Shown here: positions 1 to 15,488 of the stretch, piece by piece
How the letters are laid out: every line of letters begins with the position of its first letter
Numbering within the stretch: position 1 is the stretch's first letter
Origin: Perca fluviatilis
Taxonomy: Eukaryota; Chordata; Actinopteri; Perciformes; Percidae
Assembly: GCF_010015445.1 (NCBI RefSeq)
Contig: NC_053134.1
Span: 17,810,629-17,874,628, forward strand
Length of the DNA: 64,000 nucleotides
Direction of reading: 5' to 3'
Notes under the pieces: generated by a model
The model's input: the letters and a program-made list of their open reading frames with translations, nothing else
The model's database searches: none
Told to the model about the DNA's origin: nothing
Translations under genes and position numbers: made by a program

Positions 1-3000
1 GTGATTTATCACTGTTTTCGACATACTATTCTATGGCTGTATTATCACTTTATTCAACATACTATACATGGCTGACTTTTCTCTGCTTTCACATTATATT
101 ATGGTGTTTTATCACTTTATTCGACATACTATACTATGGCTTTTTCATCATTTCCTTCGACATACAATACTAAGTTTTTATAACCTTATTCCGACATACT
201 ATAACTATGCCGTTTTATCACTTTATTTGACATACTATACCATGGCTTTTTTTCACTTTATTCGACCTACTATACCATGAGCCTTTTATCACTGTTTTGG
301 ACATACTATACTATGGCGCTTTCATCACTTTATTTGACATACTATACTATGGCTTTTAATCACTGTTTTCGACATACTATACTATGGCTGTTTATCACAG
401 TTTTGACATACATACTATGGCTGTTTTATCACTTTATTCAACATACCTATACTATGTATGCGTTTTATCACTGTTTTCGACATACTATACCATGGCGTTT
501 TCATAACTTTATTGGACATATTATTCCATGGCGTTTTTATCACTGTTTTCTCGACCATACCATGGCTTTTTTTCACTTTTTCACATACTATAATATTGCT
601 TTTTATCACTTTATTCGACATACTATACTATGCGTTTTATCACATTTTAGACATACTATACTATGGCGTTTTCATCACTTTATCTCGACATACTATACAA
701 TGGCGTTTTTAACACTCCGCATACTATACTATTGCTGTTTTATTACTTCATCTCTACATACTATACTATGGCGTTTTATTATGGTTTTCAACATACTATA
801 CTATGTATGTATTTATCACTTTATTCGACATACTCATACAGGTTTTTATCATTGTTTTCGCATATTATACTCATGGCTGTTTTATCACTTTATTCGACAT
901 ACTATACTATGGCTTTTTCATAATTTCATTCGACATACTATACTAGTTTTTATCACCTTTTTCGACATACTATCCTATGCCGTTTTCACTTTATTTGACA
1001 TACTATACTATGGCTTTTTATCAATTTTATTCGACCTACTATACTATGTACGCTTTTTATCACTGTTTGACATACTATACTATGGCGTTTTCATCAACTT
1101 TATTTGACAAACTATACTATGGCTTTTAATCACTGTTTTCGACATACTATACTATGGCTTTTTATCACAGTTTTCACAACTATACTATGGCTGTTATATC
1201 ACTTTATTCAACATACTATACTATGGCTGTTTTATCACTTTATTCAACATACTATACTATGGCTTTTTTCATCACTGTTTTCGACATTCTATACTATGGC
1301 TGTTTTATCACTTTATTCAACGTATATACTATGGCTTTTATATCAATTCATTCGACATACTATAATAATGTTTTTATCACTTTATCTCGACATACTATAC
1401 TATGGCATTTTCATCAATTCATTTGACATACTATACTATGGCTTTTATCAATTCATTCGACATACTATAATAGGTTTTTATCACTTTATCTCGACATAAT
1501 ACTAGCTTTTATCACTGTTTTAGACATACTATACTATGGCGTTTTCATCACTTTATTCGACATACTATACCATGGCGCTTTTATCACTGTTTTCGACATA
1601 CCATACCATGGCGTTTTTATCACTTTTTCGCATACTATACCATGGCTTTGTATCACTGTTTTTCACATACCATACTATGGCTTTTCATCACTATCCACAT
1701 ACCATACTATGACATGTTTTTTCACTTTTTCGACATACCATACTCATGGTTGTTTTACACTTTATTCGACATACCATACATTGCGCTTATCACGGTTTTC
1801 AACATACCATACTATGATTTTATCACTTTATTCGACATACCATACTATGGCGTTTATCACTGTTTTCGACATACTATACATATACACTAATACTAGACAC
1901 ACATACCATACTACTACACTTTTTCGACATACTATACTATGGCTGTTTTATCACTTATTCACATACTATACTATGGCTTTCTTCATCCACATACCATACA
2001 TCGTTTCACCTTATTCGACATACCATAATAGCTTTACACCTTTATTCGACATACTATACTATGGCTTTTTAACACTTTATCCACAACTATACCATGAGCT
2101 TTTATCAACTGTTTTCGACATACCATACTCATGGCTTTTATCACTTTATTCGACATACCATACTATGTTTTTATCACCGTTTCACAACTATACCTATTGT
2201 GGTTGTTTTATCACTTTTAACACTATACTATGGCTTTTTCATCACTTTATTCACATACTATACTATGGCTTTTTATCACGTTTCCCACATACCATACTAT
2301 GGCTTTTCACTGTTTTCGACATACCATACTATGGCAGTTTTATCACTTTATTCACGACAAAACTATAGCTGCCTTTTTATCACTTTTTTCAACATACCAT
2401 ACCATGGCTTTTTATCACTTATTCGACATACTATACTAAGGTTTATTTATCACTTCTATCTACATATAAAACGCATTTATCACTTTTGACCTTATTACCA
2501 TACCGTATGCTTTTATCACTTTTTTCTACATACAATACGGCTTTTATCACTGTTTTCGACATACTATACTATTAAGCTACACACATTCTAAACTACTATG
2601 GCTTTTTTTCACTGTTTTCAACATACTATACTATGGTTTTATCACTTTATTCGACATACCATACCATATGCCATCACTGTTTTCTACATACCATACTATG
2701 GCTGTTTTATCACTTTTATTCAACGTACTATACTATGGCGTTTTATCAACCAATTCTACATACCATACTAACGTTTTTATCACTGTTTTCGACATACCAT
2801 ACTATGGCGCTTTCTATCACCTTTATCGACATACCATATACCATGGCTTTTATCACCGTTTTCACATAACATACCATGCGGCTTTATCACTTTTTCGACA
2901 TACTATACCATGGTTTTTATCACTGTTTTCCATACTACACTATGGCGTTTTTCACTGTTTTCGACATACTATATTATATGTTTTATCACTTTTATTCGAC

Positions 3001-6000
3001 ATACCATACCCTGTATGGCATCACCGTTTTCACATTACCATACTATGGCTTTTTCATCAACTATTCAACATACTATACTATGGTTTTTCATCACTTCATT
3101 CAACATACCATACCTGGCGTATGTTATCACTGTTTTAAACATACTCATTCCATGCGTTTTATCACTTTATTCGACATACCATAACTATGGCGTTTTATCA
3201 CTGTTTTCGACATACTATACTATAGCGTTTTTATCACTTATTCGACATACTCATACCATGGCGCTTTTTATCACTTTTCTCACAATACATACTCATGGTT
3301 GTTTTAACACTTTATCTCCATACCATACCTTTACTACACGGTATTCAACATACTATACATGCAGTATTTATCATCGTTTTCGACATACCATAGTATGCCT
3401 TTATAACTTTGTTCGACATACTATACTCATGGCTTTTTATCACTGTTTACCACATACCATACTATGGGATTTTTAATCAATGTTTTCACATACCATACTA
3501 TGGTGTTTTATCACTCTTTTTCGACATACTATACATGGCTTTTTATCACTTTTATTTACCTACTATACTATGTTTCCTCATACAAACTTTTATCACTTTA
3601 TTCACATACCATACTCTTATACATGTTTAAGTCACATATATACCAGCTTTATCACTTTTTCACATACCATACTATGGGTTTTATCACCACTTTCACATAC
3701 CATAACTATGGTTTTTATCACCTTATCCGACATACCATACTATGGCTTTTCATCACTTTATCCACATACTATACTCATGGCTTTTTATCAATTCATCCAA
3801 CATACCATACTCATGGCTTTTCATCACGCTTTCCACATACCATACCATGGCTTTTCATCACCTTTATCCGACATACCATACTATGGCTTTTATCACTTTT
3901 TCAACATACCATACTCATGGCTTTTTATCATTTTCAACATACCATACCATGGCTTTTATCTCGACATACCATACTCATGGTTTTTATCACTGTATTCTAC
4001 ATTACCATACTCATGGCTTTTTATCACCTTTTCCACATACCATACCATGGCTTTTATCATCGTTTTCACATACCATACTATGTTTTTACATACCATACCA
4101 TGCCCTTTATCACGTTTTCTACATACTATACCTTTTGTTATCACTTTTTCACATAACTATACTATGGTCTTTTATCACTGTTTTCACATACTATACCATG
4201 GCGTTTTATCATCAGATTCATTACATACCATAGTATGGCTTTTATCACGTTTTCTACATACCATACCATGGTTTTATCACCCTTTTCAACATTACCATGG
4301 TTTTATCACTCTTACCACACCATACCATGGCGACACCTTTTTCAACATATTACCATACCATGGCGTTTTATCACTTTTTCACATACTATACTCATGGCTT
4401 TTAATCACTTTATTCACATAACTATACCATGGTTTTAATCACTTTTATTCGACATACTATAACTATGGTTTTTATCACTTTTTCAACATACTCATACTAT
4501 GGCTTTTTATCACTTAATTCAACATACTATACTATGGTTTATTCTATCAATCCATTCATACTATACTAGGCTTTTTATCAGTTTTCAACATACTCATACT
4601 CATGGTTTTTTTATCAATTTTTCGACATACCATACCATGGCTTTTTATCACCTTTTTCCGACATACTATACCATAGCTATCACTTTTCTACATACTATAC
4701 TCATGGCTTTTTATCACTGTTTTCTACATACCATACTCATGGTTTTATCACTGTTTTCACATACTATACCTATGCGTTTTTATACTTTTTCACATACCTA
4801 TACTATGGCTTTTGACATACCATACTATGAGTCTTGGACATACCATACTATGGTTTTTCTTTATCACTTTTTTCGACATACTATAATTATGCTTTTAACA
4901 ATTTCTCCACATACCATACCATGGTTTTTATCACTTTTTCAACATACTATACTATGTATTTCTTTCGAATACCATACTATAGCTTTTTATCACTGTATTC
5001 GACATACTATACTCATGGCGCTTTTTATCACCGCATTATTACCTATACTCATGGTTTTTCATCACGCTTTTATTCTACATTAACTATACTATGGGTTTTA
5101 TCACTTTTTTCAACATACCATACTCATGGCTTTTTATCACTTTTTTCGACATACCATACTATGGCGCTTTTCATCACTTTATTTGACATACTATACTATG
5201 GCTTACACTTTTCACATACTATACTATGGCTTTTATCACTTTTTTCAACATACTATACTATGGTAACTTACATACATACTAGGCTAAATTCCATACTTAC
5301 ATGCGCTTTACACTTTTTCCATACCATACCAGCTATCACTTCACATACTATACTATGGCTTCACACTTCTCACATACTAACTAGGCTGCCACTTCTTTTC
5401 GACATACCATACTATGATTTCTTAACACTTTATTCGACATACTATACCATGAGCTTTATCACTGTTTTCGACATACCATACTATGGCTTTTTACTGTTTT
5501 CACATACCATACCATGGTTTTCCCCTTTACGCATGCATACTATACCATGGCTTTTTCATCACCTTTATTCGACATACTCATATTATGGCGTTTTTATCAC
5601 TTTTTTCAACATACTATACTCATGGGTTTTATCACTTTTTTCTCGACATACCATACCATGGCGCTTTCATCACTTTATTTACATACTATACCATGGCTTT
5701 TAATCACTGTTTTCGACATACTATACCATGGCTTTTTATCACCTTTATTCAACATACATACTATGGCTGCTTTTATCACTGTTTTGTACATACCATACCA
5801 TGGCGCTTTTATCACTTTTATCGACATACTATACCATGGCGTTTTTATCACCGTTTTCACATACCATACTACCATGGCTTTTATCACTGTTTCACATACC
5901 ATACCATACGCTTTCATCACTTCCTTCCGACATACCATACCATGGCTTTTTCACTTTTACCATACTATACCATGGCTGTCTTAACACTTTATCCGACATA

Positions 6001-6640
6001 CCATACCATGGGCTTTTATCAATGTTTCGACATACCATACTATGGCTTTTTATCACTGTTTTTCACATAAAAATACCATGGCTTTTTATCACTTTTTGAC
6101 ATACCATAACTATACGCTTTTACACTGTTTCACATACTATACGCTTTTATCACGGTTTTCAACATAACATACTATGTGGTTTTATCACTTATTCAACATA
6201 CCATACTATGCCGCTTTCATCACTGTTTCTCACATACAATACCATATTGTTTTATACTTTATTCGACACTATACTATGCGCTTTCATCAACTGTTTTCGA
6301 CATACCATACTCATGGCAGTTTTATCACTTTATCCGACATAACTATACCATGCGCTTTATCACTGTTTTCGATAATACCATACCATATGGCGGTTTTATC
6401 ACTTTATTCAACATACCATCCTATAGCCGCTTTTATCACTGTTCACATACCATAACTATGATGTTTAACCTTTATTCACATACCATACCATGGCGCTTAT
6501 ATAACTGTTTCTACATACCATACCATGGCTGTTTTATTACATTACCATAACCATACCATGGCTTTTATCACTGTTTTCACATACCATACCATGGCTGTTT
6601 TATACTTTATTCCGACATACCATACTATGAGTGTTTTATC
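1..6640 (+). repeat. Array segment with mixed T- and C-type monomers and many indels
   Basis: The first 1.5 kb is mostly the T-type core (CATACTATACTATGG). From about 1.5 kb the C-type core (CATACCATACCATGG, which contains the palindrome CCATGG) becomes common. One-base changes recur at the same monomer positions: an extra C giving ACTCATGG, loss of CG giving TTTTCACATAC, and extra C in TCTCGAC. The variant CGACCTACTATA occurs at 263 and again at 1032, and blocks around 150-560 resemble blocks at 8730-9130 and 10136-10540, so the same long-period variants exist here. I could not follow a regular long period across the whole segment. Confidence 0.8.
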
Positions 6641-9600
6641 ACTGTTTTCACATACCATACTGTGGTTGTTTTACACTTTTCGACATACCATAGTATGGCT
6701 TTTTATCACAGTTTTAGACATACCATACATGGCGTTTTATTACGGTTTTCAACATACTATACTATGGCAGTTTTAACACTTTATCTCGACATACCATACC
6801 ATGGCTTTCATCACTGTTTTCGACATACCATACTATGGCGCTTTATTACGGTTTTCAACATACCATACCATGGCTGTTATATCACCTTTATTCAACGACC
6901 ATACTATGGCTTTATATCAATTCATCTCACATACCATACCATGGCTTTTTCCCTTTTTTGACATACCATACAATATTGTTTTAACACTTTATCCGACATA
7001 CCATAATGTTTTTATCACTTTATCTCAATACTATAATTACGCCTTTATACACTGTTTTAGACATACCATACCATGGCGTTTTTATCACTTTTTCACATAC
7101 CATACCATGGCTTTAACTGTTTTCTCACATACCATACTCATGGCGCTTCATCACCATCCGACATACCATACCATGGCATTTTTTTCACCTTTTCGACATA
7201 CCATACTATGGTTGTTTTAACACTTTATCCTACATACCATACTATGGCGCTTTTATCACGGCTTTCAACATACCATAACTAGGCTTTTTTTCAATTTTTT
7301 CACATACTATACTATGGCTGCTATCACTGTTTCTCACATACCATACTATGGCGCTACACTTTTTCAATACTATACCATGATTGTTTTATCACTTCATCTC
7401 GACATACTATACTATGGCTTTTTTTCACTTTATCTCGACATACTATACATGGCTCTTTATCACTGTTTCGAAATACTATACTCATGGCGTTTTTATCACT
7501 TCATCTCTACATACCTATACTCATGGCGTTTTTATTATGGTTTCCAACATACCATACCATGGCTGTTTTATCACTTTATTCGACATAACCATACCATGGC
7601 ATTATTACACTGTTTTCACATACCATACTATGGCGCTTTTATCAATGTTTTCGACATACCTTTACTATGGCTTTTATCACTGTTTTCTACATACCATACT
7701 ATGGCTGTTTTATCACTTCATTCCACATACCATACTATGGCTTTTTTCACTTTTTTCGACATACTCATACTATGGCGTTTTTAACACTTTATTTAAACAC
7801 TACACTATGGCATTTTTTCACGGTTTTCAACATACCATACTATGGCTGTTTCTTTTTCTCACATACATACATGGCTTTTATACGGTTTTCAAAACATACT
7901 ATACTCATGGCGCTTTCATCACTTTATCTACATACCATCCTATAGCGTTTTATCACTGTTTTCGACATACCATACTATCGCAGTTTTACCACTTTATTCG
8001 ACATACTATACTATGGCGTTTGTATGACTGTTTTCGACATACTATACCATGGCGATTTATCACCGTTTTCAACATACTATACTGTGGTTGTTTTGTCACT
8101 TTTTCGACATACCATAGTATGGCTTTTTTATCACAGTTTTCGACATACCATACTAGTAACGTTTTCAACATACTATACTCAAGAGTTATCACTTTATTCA
8201 CATACCATACTATCAACTGTTTCTACATACTATACTATGGCTGTTTTATCACTTTATTCAACGTACTATACTATGGCTTTTTATCAATCATTCGACATAC
8301 TATAATACGCTTTTTTATCACTTTATTCAACATACTATACTATGCCGTTTTATCACTGTTTTAGACATACTATACTATGGGCTTTTCATCACTTTATTCA
8401 CATACTATACTATGCGCTTGTATCACTGTTTTCGACATACTATACTATATGTTTTATCACTTCATTCTACATACTATACTATAGGGTTTTATTATGGTTT
8501 TCAACATACTATACTATTGCTGTTTTATCACTTTATTCGACATGCTATACTATGGCTATTTATCACTGTTTTCGACATACCATACTATGGCTTACCTGTT
8601 TTCGACATACCATACTATGGCTGTATTATCACTTTATTCAACATACTATACTATGGTTTTTATCACTGTTTTCGACATATTATATTATGGCTGTTTTATC
8701 ACTTTATTCACATACATACTATGGCTTTTTCATCATTTCAATCGACATACTATACTAAGGTTTTTATAACCTTATTCGACATACTATACTATGCCGCTTT
8801 ATCACTTTATTTGACATACTATACTATGGCTTTTTATCACTTTATTCGACCTACTATACTATGGCTGCCTTTATCACTGTTTTGGACATACTATACTATG
8901 GCGTTTTCATCAACTTTATTTGACATACCATACTATGGCTTTTAATCACTGTTTTCTCGACATACTATACTATACGGCTATCACAGTTTTCGACATACCA
9001 TACCATGGCTGTTTTATCACTTTATTCAACATACCATACTATGGCGTGTTTTATCACTGTTTTAGACATACCATACCATGTTTTCATAACTTTATTCGAC
9101 ATATTATTCCATGGCGTTTATCACTGTTTTCGACATATTATACCATGGCTTTTTTTCACTTTTTCGACATACCATAATATTGCTTTTTATCACTTTATTC
9201 GACAATATACCATACGCTTTATCACTGTTTTCGCCATACCATACCATGGCTGTTTATCACTTTATCCGACATACTATCCTATAGCGCTTTCATCACTGTT
9301 TTCGACATACCATACTATGGCTGTTTTAACAACTTATCCGACATACCATACCATGGCTTTATTATGGTATTCAACATACTGTACTATGGCTGTTTTATCA
9401 CATTATTCGACATACCATACCATGGCTTTGTATCAATTTTTTCGACATACCATACTGTGGTTTTTTTGTCACTTTTCTGACATACCATAGTATGGCTTTT
9501 TATCACAGTTTTCTACATACCATAACTATGGCGTTTTATTGGGTTTTCAACATACCATACTATGGCAGTTTTATCACTTTATTCAATACCATACCATGGC

Positions 9601-12300
9601 GTTTCATCACTGTTTTCGACATACTATACTATGGCTGTTTTATCACTTTCTTCAACGTACTATACTATGGCTTTTTATCAATTCATCTCGACATACTATA
9701 ATAAGGTTTTTATCACTTTATCTCGACATACTATACTATGCCGTTTTTATCACTGTTTTAGACATACTATACCATGGCTTTCATCACTTTATCTGACATA
9801 CCATAACTACGCTTGTATCACTGTTGTCCATACATACCATACTCATGGCTGTTTTATCACTCATTCTACATACTATACCATGGCGTTTTTATTATGGTTT
9901 TCAACATACTATACTATGGTGTTTTATCACTTTATTCGACATACTATACCATGGGCATTTATCACTGTTTTCACATACATACCATGGCGTTTTATCAACT
10001 GTTTTCACATACCATACCATGGCTGTATTTTCACTTTATTCAACATACCATACTATGGCGTTTTTATCACTGTTTTCGACGCTATTATATTAGGCTGTTT
10101 TATCACTTTATTCGACATACTATACTATGGCTTTTCATCATTTCATCTCGACATACCATACTAGGTTTTTATAACCTTATTCGCATTACACTATACTATG
10201 CCGTTTTTATCACTTTATTTGACATACTATACTATGGCTTTTTATCACTTTATTCGACCTACTATACTCATGGCGTCTTTATCACTGTTTTGGACATACC
10301 ATACTATGGCGCTTTTCATCAACTTTATTTGACATACCATACTATGGCTTTTTAATCACTGTTTTCGACATACCATACTATGCGCTTTTTATCACAGTTT
10401 TCGACATACCATACCATGGCTGTTTTATCACTTTATTCAACATACCATACTATGGCTTTTATCACCGTTATAGACATACTATACATGGCGTTTTCATAAC
10501 TTTATTCGACATATTATTCCATGCGTGCTTATCACTGTTTTCGACATACCATACTACCTAAGGCTTTTCACTTTTTGACATACTATAATATTGCTTTTTA
10601 TCACCTTAATCGACATACCATACTATGTGCTTTTATCACTGTTTTCGACATACCATACTCATGGCTGTTTTATCACTTTATCTCGACATACCATCCTATA
10701 GCGTTTTCATCACTGTTTTCGACATAACTATACTATGGCTGTTTTAACAATTTATTCGACATACTATACTATGGCGCTTTTATTATGGTATTCAACATAC
10801 TGTACTATGGTTGTTTTATCACATTATCTCGACATACTATACTATGGCGCTTTGTATCAACTGTTTTCGACATACCATACCATGATGCATTTATCACCGT
10901 TTCTCGACATACCATACCGTGGTTGTTTTGTCACTTTTCTCACATACCATAGTATGGCTTTTTATCACAGTTTTCACATACCATACCATGGCGCTTTTTA
11001 TTAACGGTTTTCAACATACCATACTCATGGCAGTTTTATCACTTTATTCGACATACCATACTATGGCGCTTTCATCACTGTTTTCCGACATACCATACTA
11101 TGGCTGTTTTATCACTTTATTCAACGTACTATACCATGGCTTTTTATCAACTCATCTCACATACTATAATAAGGTTCCTACACATACATACTACGCCGCT
11201 TTATCACGTTTTAGACATACTATAAGCGGTTTATCACCTTTATCCGACATACCATACTATGCGTTTGTATCACTGTTTTCACATACCATACTCATTGTCT
11301 ACACTTCATCTCTACATACCATACTATGGCTTTATTATGGTTTTCAACATACACCATACCTGGCTGTTTTATCACTTTATCTCTACATACCATACTATGG
11401 CATATTTCCATACCATACTATGGCTTTACTAACAATACCGCGAACCTTTCTACAAGGTACACGTTTCTCACAGAAATACCATGGTTTTTTATCACTGTTT
11501 TCGACATACCATACTATGGGTTTTTCATCATTTCATCTGACATACTATACCTAGTTTTTATCAACCTTATTCACATACTATACTAGCCGTTTTTATCAAC
11601 TTTATTTGACATACCATACTATGCTTTATCATCACTTTATCTCGACCTACTATACTATGGCATTTTTATCAATTCATTCAACATACTATAAAAGTTTTTA
11701 TCACTTTATCACATACCATACCATGCCGCTTTATCACTGTTTTAGACATACATACCATGGCGTTTCATCACCTTTATCCGATATACCATACTCATGGCGC
11801 TTTATCACATACCATACCATGACGCTTTGTATCACTGTTTTCTATACTATACTCATGGGTCTTTCATCACCTATCTCGACATACCATACTATGCGCTTTT
11901 CACTTTTTCCGACATACCATACTATGGCTTTCATCACTTCATTCGACATATTATACCATGTACGTTTTTCACTTTTCGACATACCATACCATGGCTGTTT
12001 TAACACTTTATCTCGACATATAATACTATGTGCGCTTTCATCAACTTCATCCGACATTCTATACCTATGGCTTTTTTCACTTTTCTCGACATACCATACT
12101 ATGAAGCGTTTTTATTACCGGGTTTTCAACATACTATACTATGGCTGTTTTATCACTTTATCTGACATACTCATATCCTATAGCGTTTTAACATCTTTAT
12201 CGACATACCATACCTATGAGCTTTTATGGTATTCAACATACTATACTATGGCTGTTTTATCACTTTATTCACATACTATACTATGGCGTTTGTATCAACT
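6640..12300 (+). repeat. Higher-order repeat domain, period about 1.4 kb
   Basis: Rare monomer variants recur at nearly constant spacing. CCATAGTATGG followed by a CACAGTTTT ending lies at 6688, 8112, 9485 and 10947 (gaps 1424, 1373, 1462). CGACCTACTATA lies at 8848, 10255 and 11643 (gaps 1407, 1388). A TAATATTGC variant lies at 9175 and 10586 (gap 1411). TTATGGTATTCAACATAC lies at 9362 and 10783, with a partial match at 12224. Different markers agree on about 1.4 kb, or roughly 39 monomers, and keep the same order. This is what amplification of a 39-monomer block would leave. The spread in gap length matches the many one-base indels in this segment. Confidence 0.8.
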
Positions 12301-15300
12301 GTTTTCGACATACCATACTATAGCGTTTTAACACTTTATTCGACATACTATACTATGGCGTTTTTATTACGGTTTTCAACATACTATACTATGGCTGTTT
12401 TATCACTTTATTCAACGATACTATACTATGGCTTTTTATCAATTCATTGACATTAACATAATACGTTTTTTTATCACTTTATCACATACCATACTATGCC
12501 GTTTGTAACAACTGTTTCGACATACTATACTATGGCTGTTTTCACCACTTCATATCGACATACTATACGGTTGTTTTGTCACTTTTTAGAAATACTATAC
12601 TATGGCGTTTATCACTGTTTTCGACATACCTATACTATGCCTGTTTTATAACTTTATTCAACATACTATACTATGCCGTTTATCACTTTATTTGACATAA
12701 CTCTACTATGGCTTCTTTGTCACTTTATTCCGTACTATACTCATGGCGCTTTTATCACCGTTTTGGACATACTATACTATGGAGTTTTCATCACTTTATT
12801 TGACATACTATACTATGGCTTTTTATCACCTTTTAGACATACTATACTATGGCTTTTTCATCAATTCATCTCGACATACTATACTACTGCTTTTTATCAC
12901 TGTTTTCGACATACTATACTATGGCGTTTTTATCACTTTATTCGACATACTATACTATGGCGTTTTCATCACTGTTTTCGACATACTATACTATGGCTGT
13001 TTTATCACTTTATTCGACGTACTATACTATGGTTTTTATCACTTTTTTCAACATACTATACTATGGCTTTTTTATCAATTCATTCGACATACTATAATAA
13101 GGTTTTTTTATCACTTTATTCGACATACTATACTATGCCGTTTTTATCACTGTTTTAGACATACTATTCTATTGCGATTTCATCACTTTAATCGACAAAC
13201 TATACTATGGCGTTTTTATCGCTGTTTTCGACATAAAATACCATGGCTTTTTTATCACTGTTTTCGACATACTATACTATTGCGTTTTTATCACATTATT
13301 CGACATACTATACTATGGCGTTTTCATCACTGTTTTCGACATACTATACTATGGCTGTTTTATCAATTCAATCGACATACTATAATAAGGTTTTTTAATC
13401 ACTTTATTCGACATACTATAATACTGCCGTTTTATCACTGTTTTAGACATACCTATACTACGGCGTTTTCATCACTTTATTCGACATACTATACTATGGC
13501 GTTATCACTGTTTTCGACATAAAATACCGCGCTATCACTTTATGACACCATAATCTCGCACCATACCATGGCTTTTTTTCCAATTGTTTCCGCATACTAT
13601 ATATTATGGGTTTTACCACTTTATTCCACATACCAATATGTAAACGTTTTCATCACTTTTTCGATACATACTATGGGTTTTTCATCAATTCATTCAACAT
13701 ACTATTCTATGGCTTTTTATATCCCTTTTTTCAACATACTATATTATGGCTTTTTATCAATTCATTCGACATACTATACTATGTGCATTTATCACTGCTT
13801 CGACATACTATACCATGGCGTTTCATCACTGTTTTCGACATACTATACTATGGCTTTTTCACTGTTTTCGACATACTGTACTATGGCTGTTTTATCACTT
13901 TATTCAACTGTGACGATACTATGGCTTTTTATCAATCCATCTGACATACATAATAAGGTTTTTATCACTTTATTCGACATACCATACAATGCCGTTTTAT
14001 CACTGTTTTAGACATACTATAACTATGTGCTTATCACTCTATCATTATACTATAACTATGGGCTTGTATACACTGTTTTCGACATACTATACTATGGCGT
14101 TTTATCACGTTTTCGCTACATACTATACTATGGCCGTTTTATCACTGTTTTCGACATATAATACTATGGCTGTTTTATCACTTCATCTCACATACCATAC
14201 TATGGATTTTTATTATGGTTTTCAACATACCATACTATGGCTGTTTTATCACTTTATTCAACATACTATACTATGCGTATTTATCACTGTTTTGACATAC
14301 TATACTATGGTTTTTATCACTGTTTTCGACATACTATACTATGGCTGTTTTATCACTTTATTCAACATACTATACTATGGCTTTTATCACTGTTTTCGCA
14401 TATTATACTATGGTTGTTTTATCACTTTATTCACACATATACCATGTTTTTTCATCATTTCATTCGACATACTATACATAAGTTTTTATCACCTTATTCA
14501 ATATACTATACCACGCCGTTTTATCACCTTTATTTGACATACTATACTATGGCTTTTATCAACTTTATCTCGTCGTACTATACTCATGGCGCGTTTTATC
14601 ACTGTTTTGGACATACTATACTATGTGCGTTTTCATCATTTATTTGACATACTATACTATGGCTTTTTATCACTGTTTTCGATATACTATACTGTGGTTT
14701 TTTGTCACTTTTTGACATACTATACTATGGCTTTTTCATCCATTCCACATACCTATACTATTGCTTTTTATCACTGTTTTTCGCATACCATACTATGGCT
14801 TTTTTCACTGTTTTCGACATACTATACTATGGAGTTTATCACTTTTATTATCGCAACTATACTATGGTTTTTTATCACTTTTTCAACATACTATACTATG
14901 GCTTTTTATCAATTCATCTCGACATACTATAATAAGGTTTATTTATCACTTTATTCGACATACTATACTATGCCGTTTTTATCACTGTTTTAGACATACT
15001 ATACTATGCCGTTTTCATCACTTTATTCGACATACTATACTATGGCGTTTTTATCACTGTTTTCGACATAAAATACCATGGCTTTTTTATCACTGTTTTC
15101 GACATACTATACTATTGGGTTTTTATCACATTATTCAAAAACTATACTATGGCGTTTTTTTCACTGTTTTCGACATACTATACTATGGCTGTTTTATCAC
15201 TTTATTCGACATACTATACTATGGCGTTTTCATCACTGTTTTCGACATACTATACTATGGCTCTTTTATCACTTTATTCAACGTACTATACTATGGGATT

Positions 15301-15488
15301 TTCATCAATTCAATTGACATACTATACTATGCCGTTTTTATCACTGTTTTAGACATACTATACTATGCGTTTCATCACTTTATTCGACATACTATACCAT
15401 GAGGCTTTTTACACTTTCTCGCGCATAAAATACCTACAATCGCTATCACTGTTTTCGACATACTATACTATGGCTTTTTATCAATTTT
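12300..15488 (+). repeat. Array segment with a possible 1.85-kb period
   Basis: Mostly clean 36-bp monomers with alternating TTTATT and GTTTT endings. A distinctive variant, CATAAAATACC in place of CATACTATACT, is seen at 13231 and 13518 and again at 15066 and 15423, so a spaced pair of variants recurs after about 1835 and 1905 bases. The variant GCCGTTTTTATCACTGTTTT followed by AGACATAC is frequent (13137, 13426, 13990, 14972, 15332, 15661). Two recurrences are fewer than in the neighbouring domains, so the period is less certain. Confidence 0.6.
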
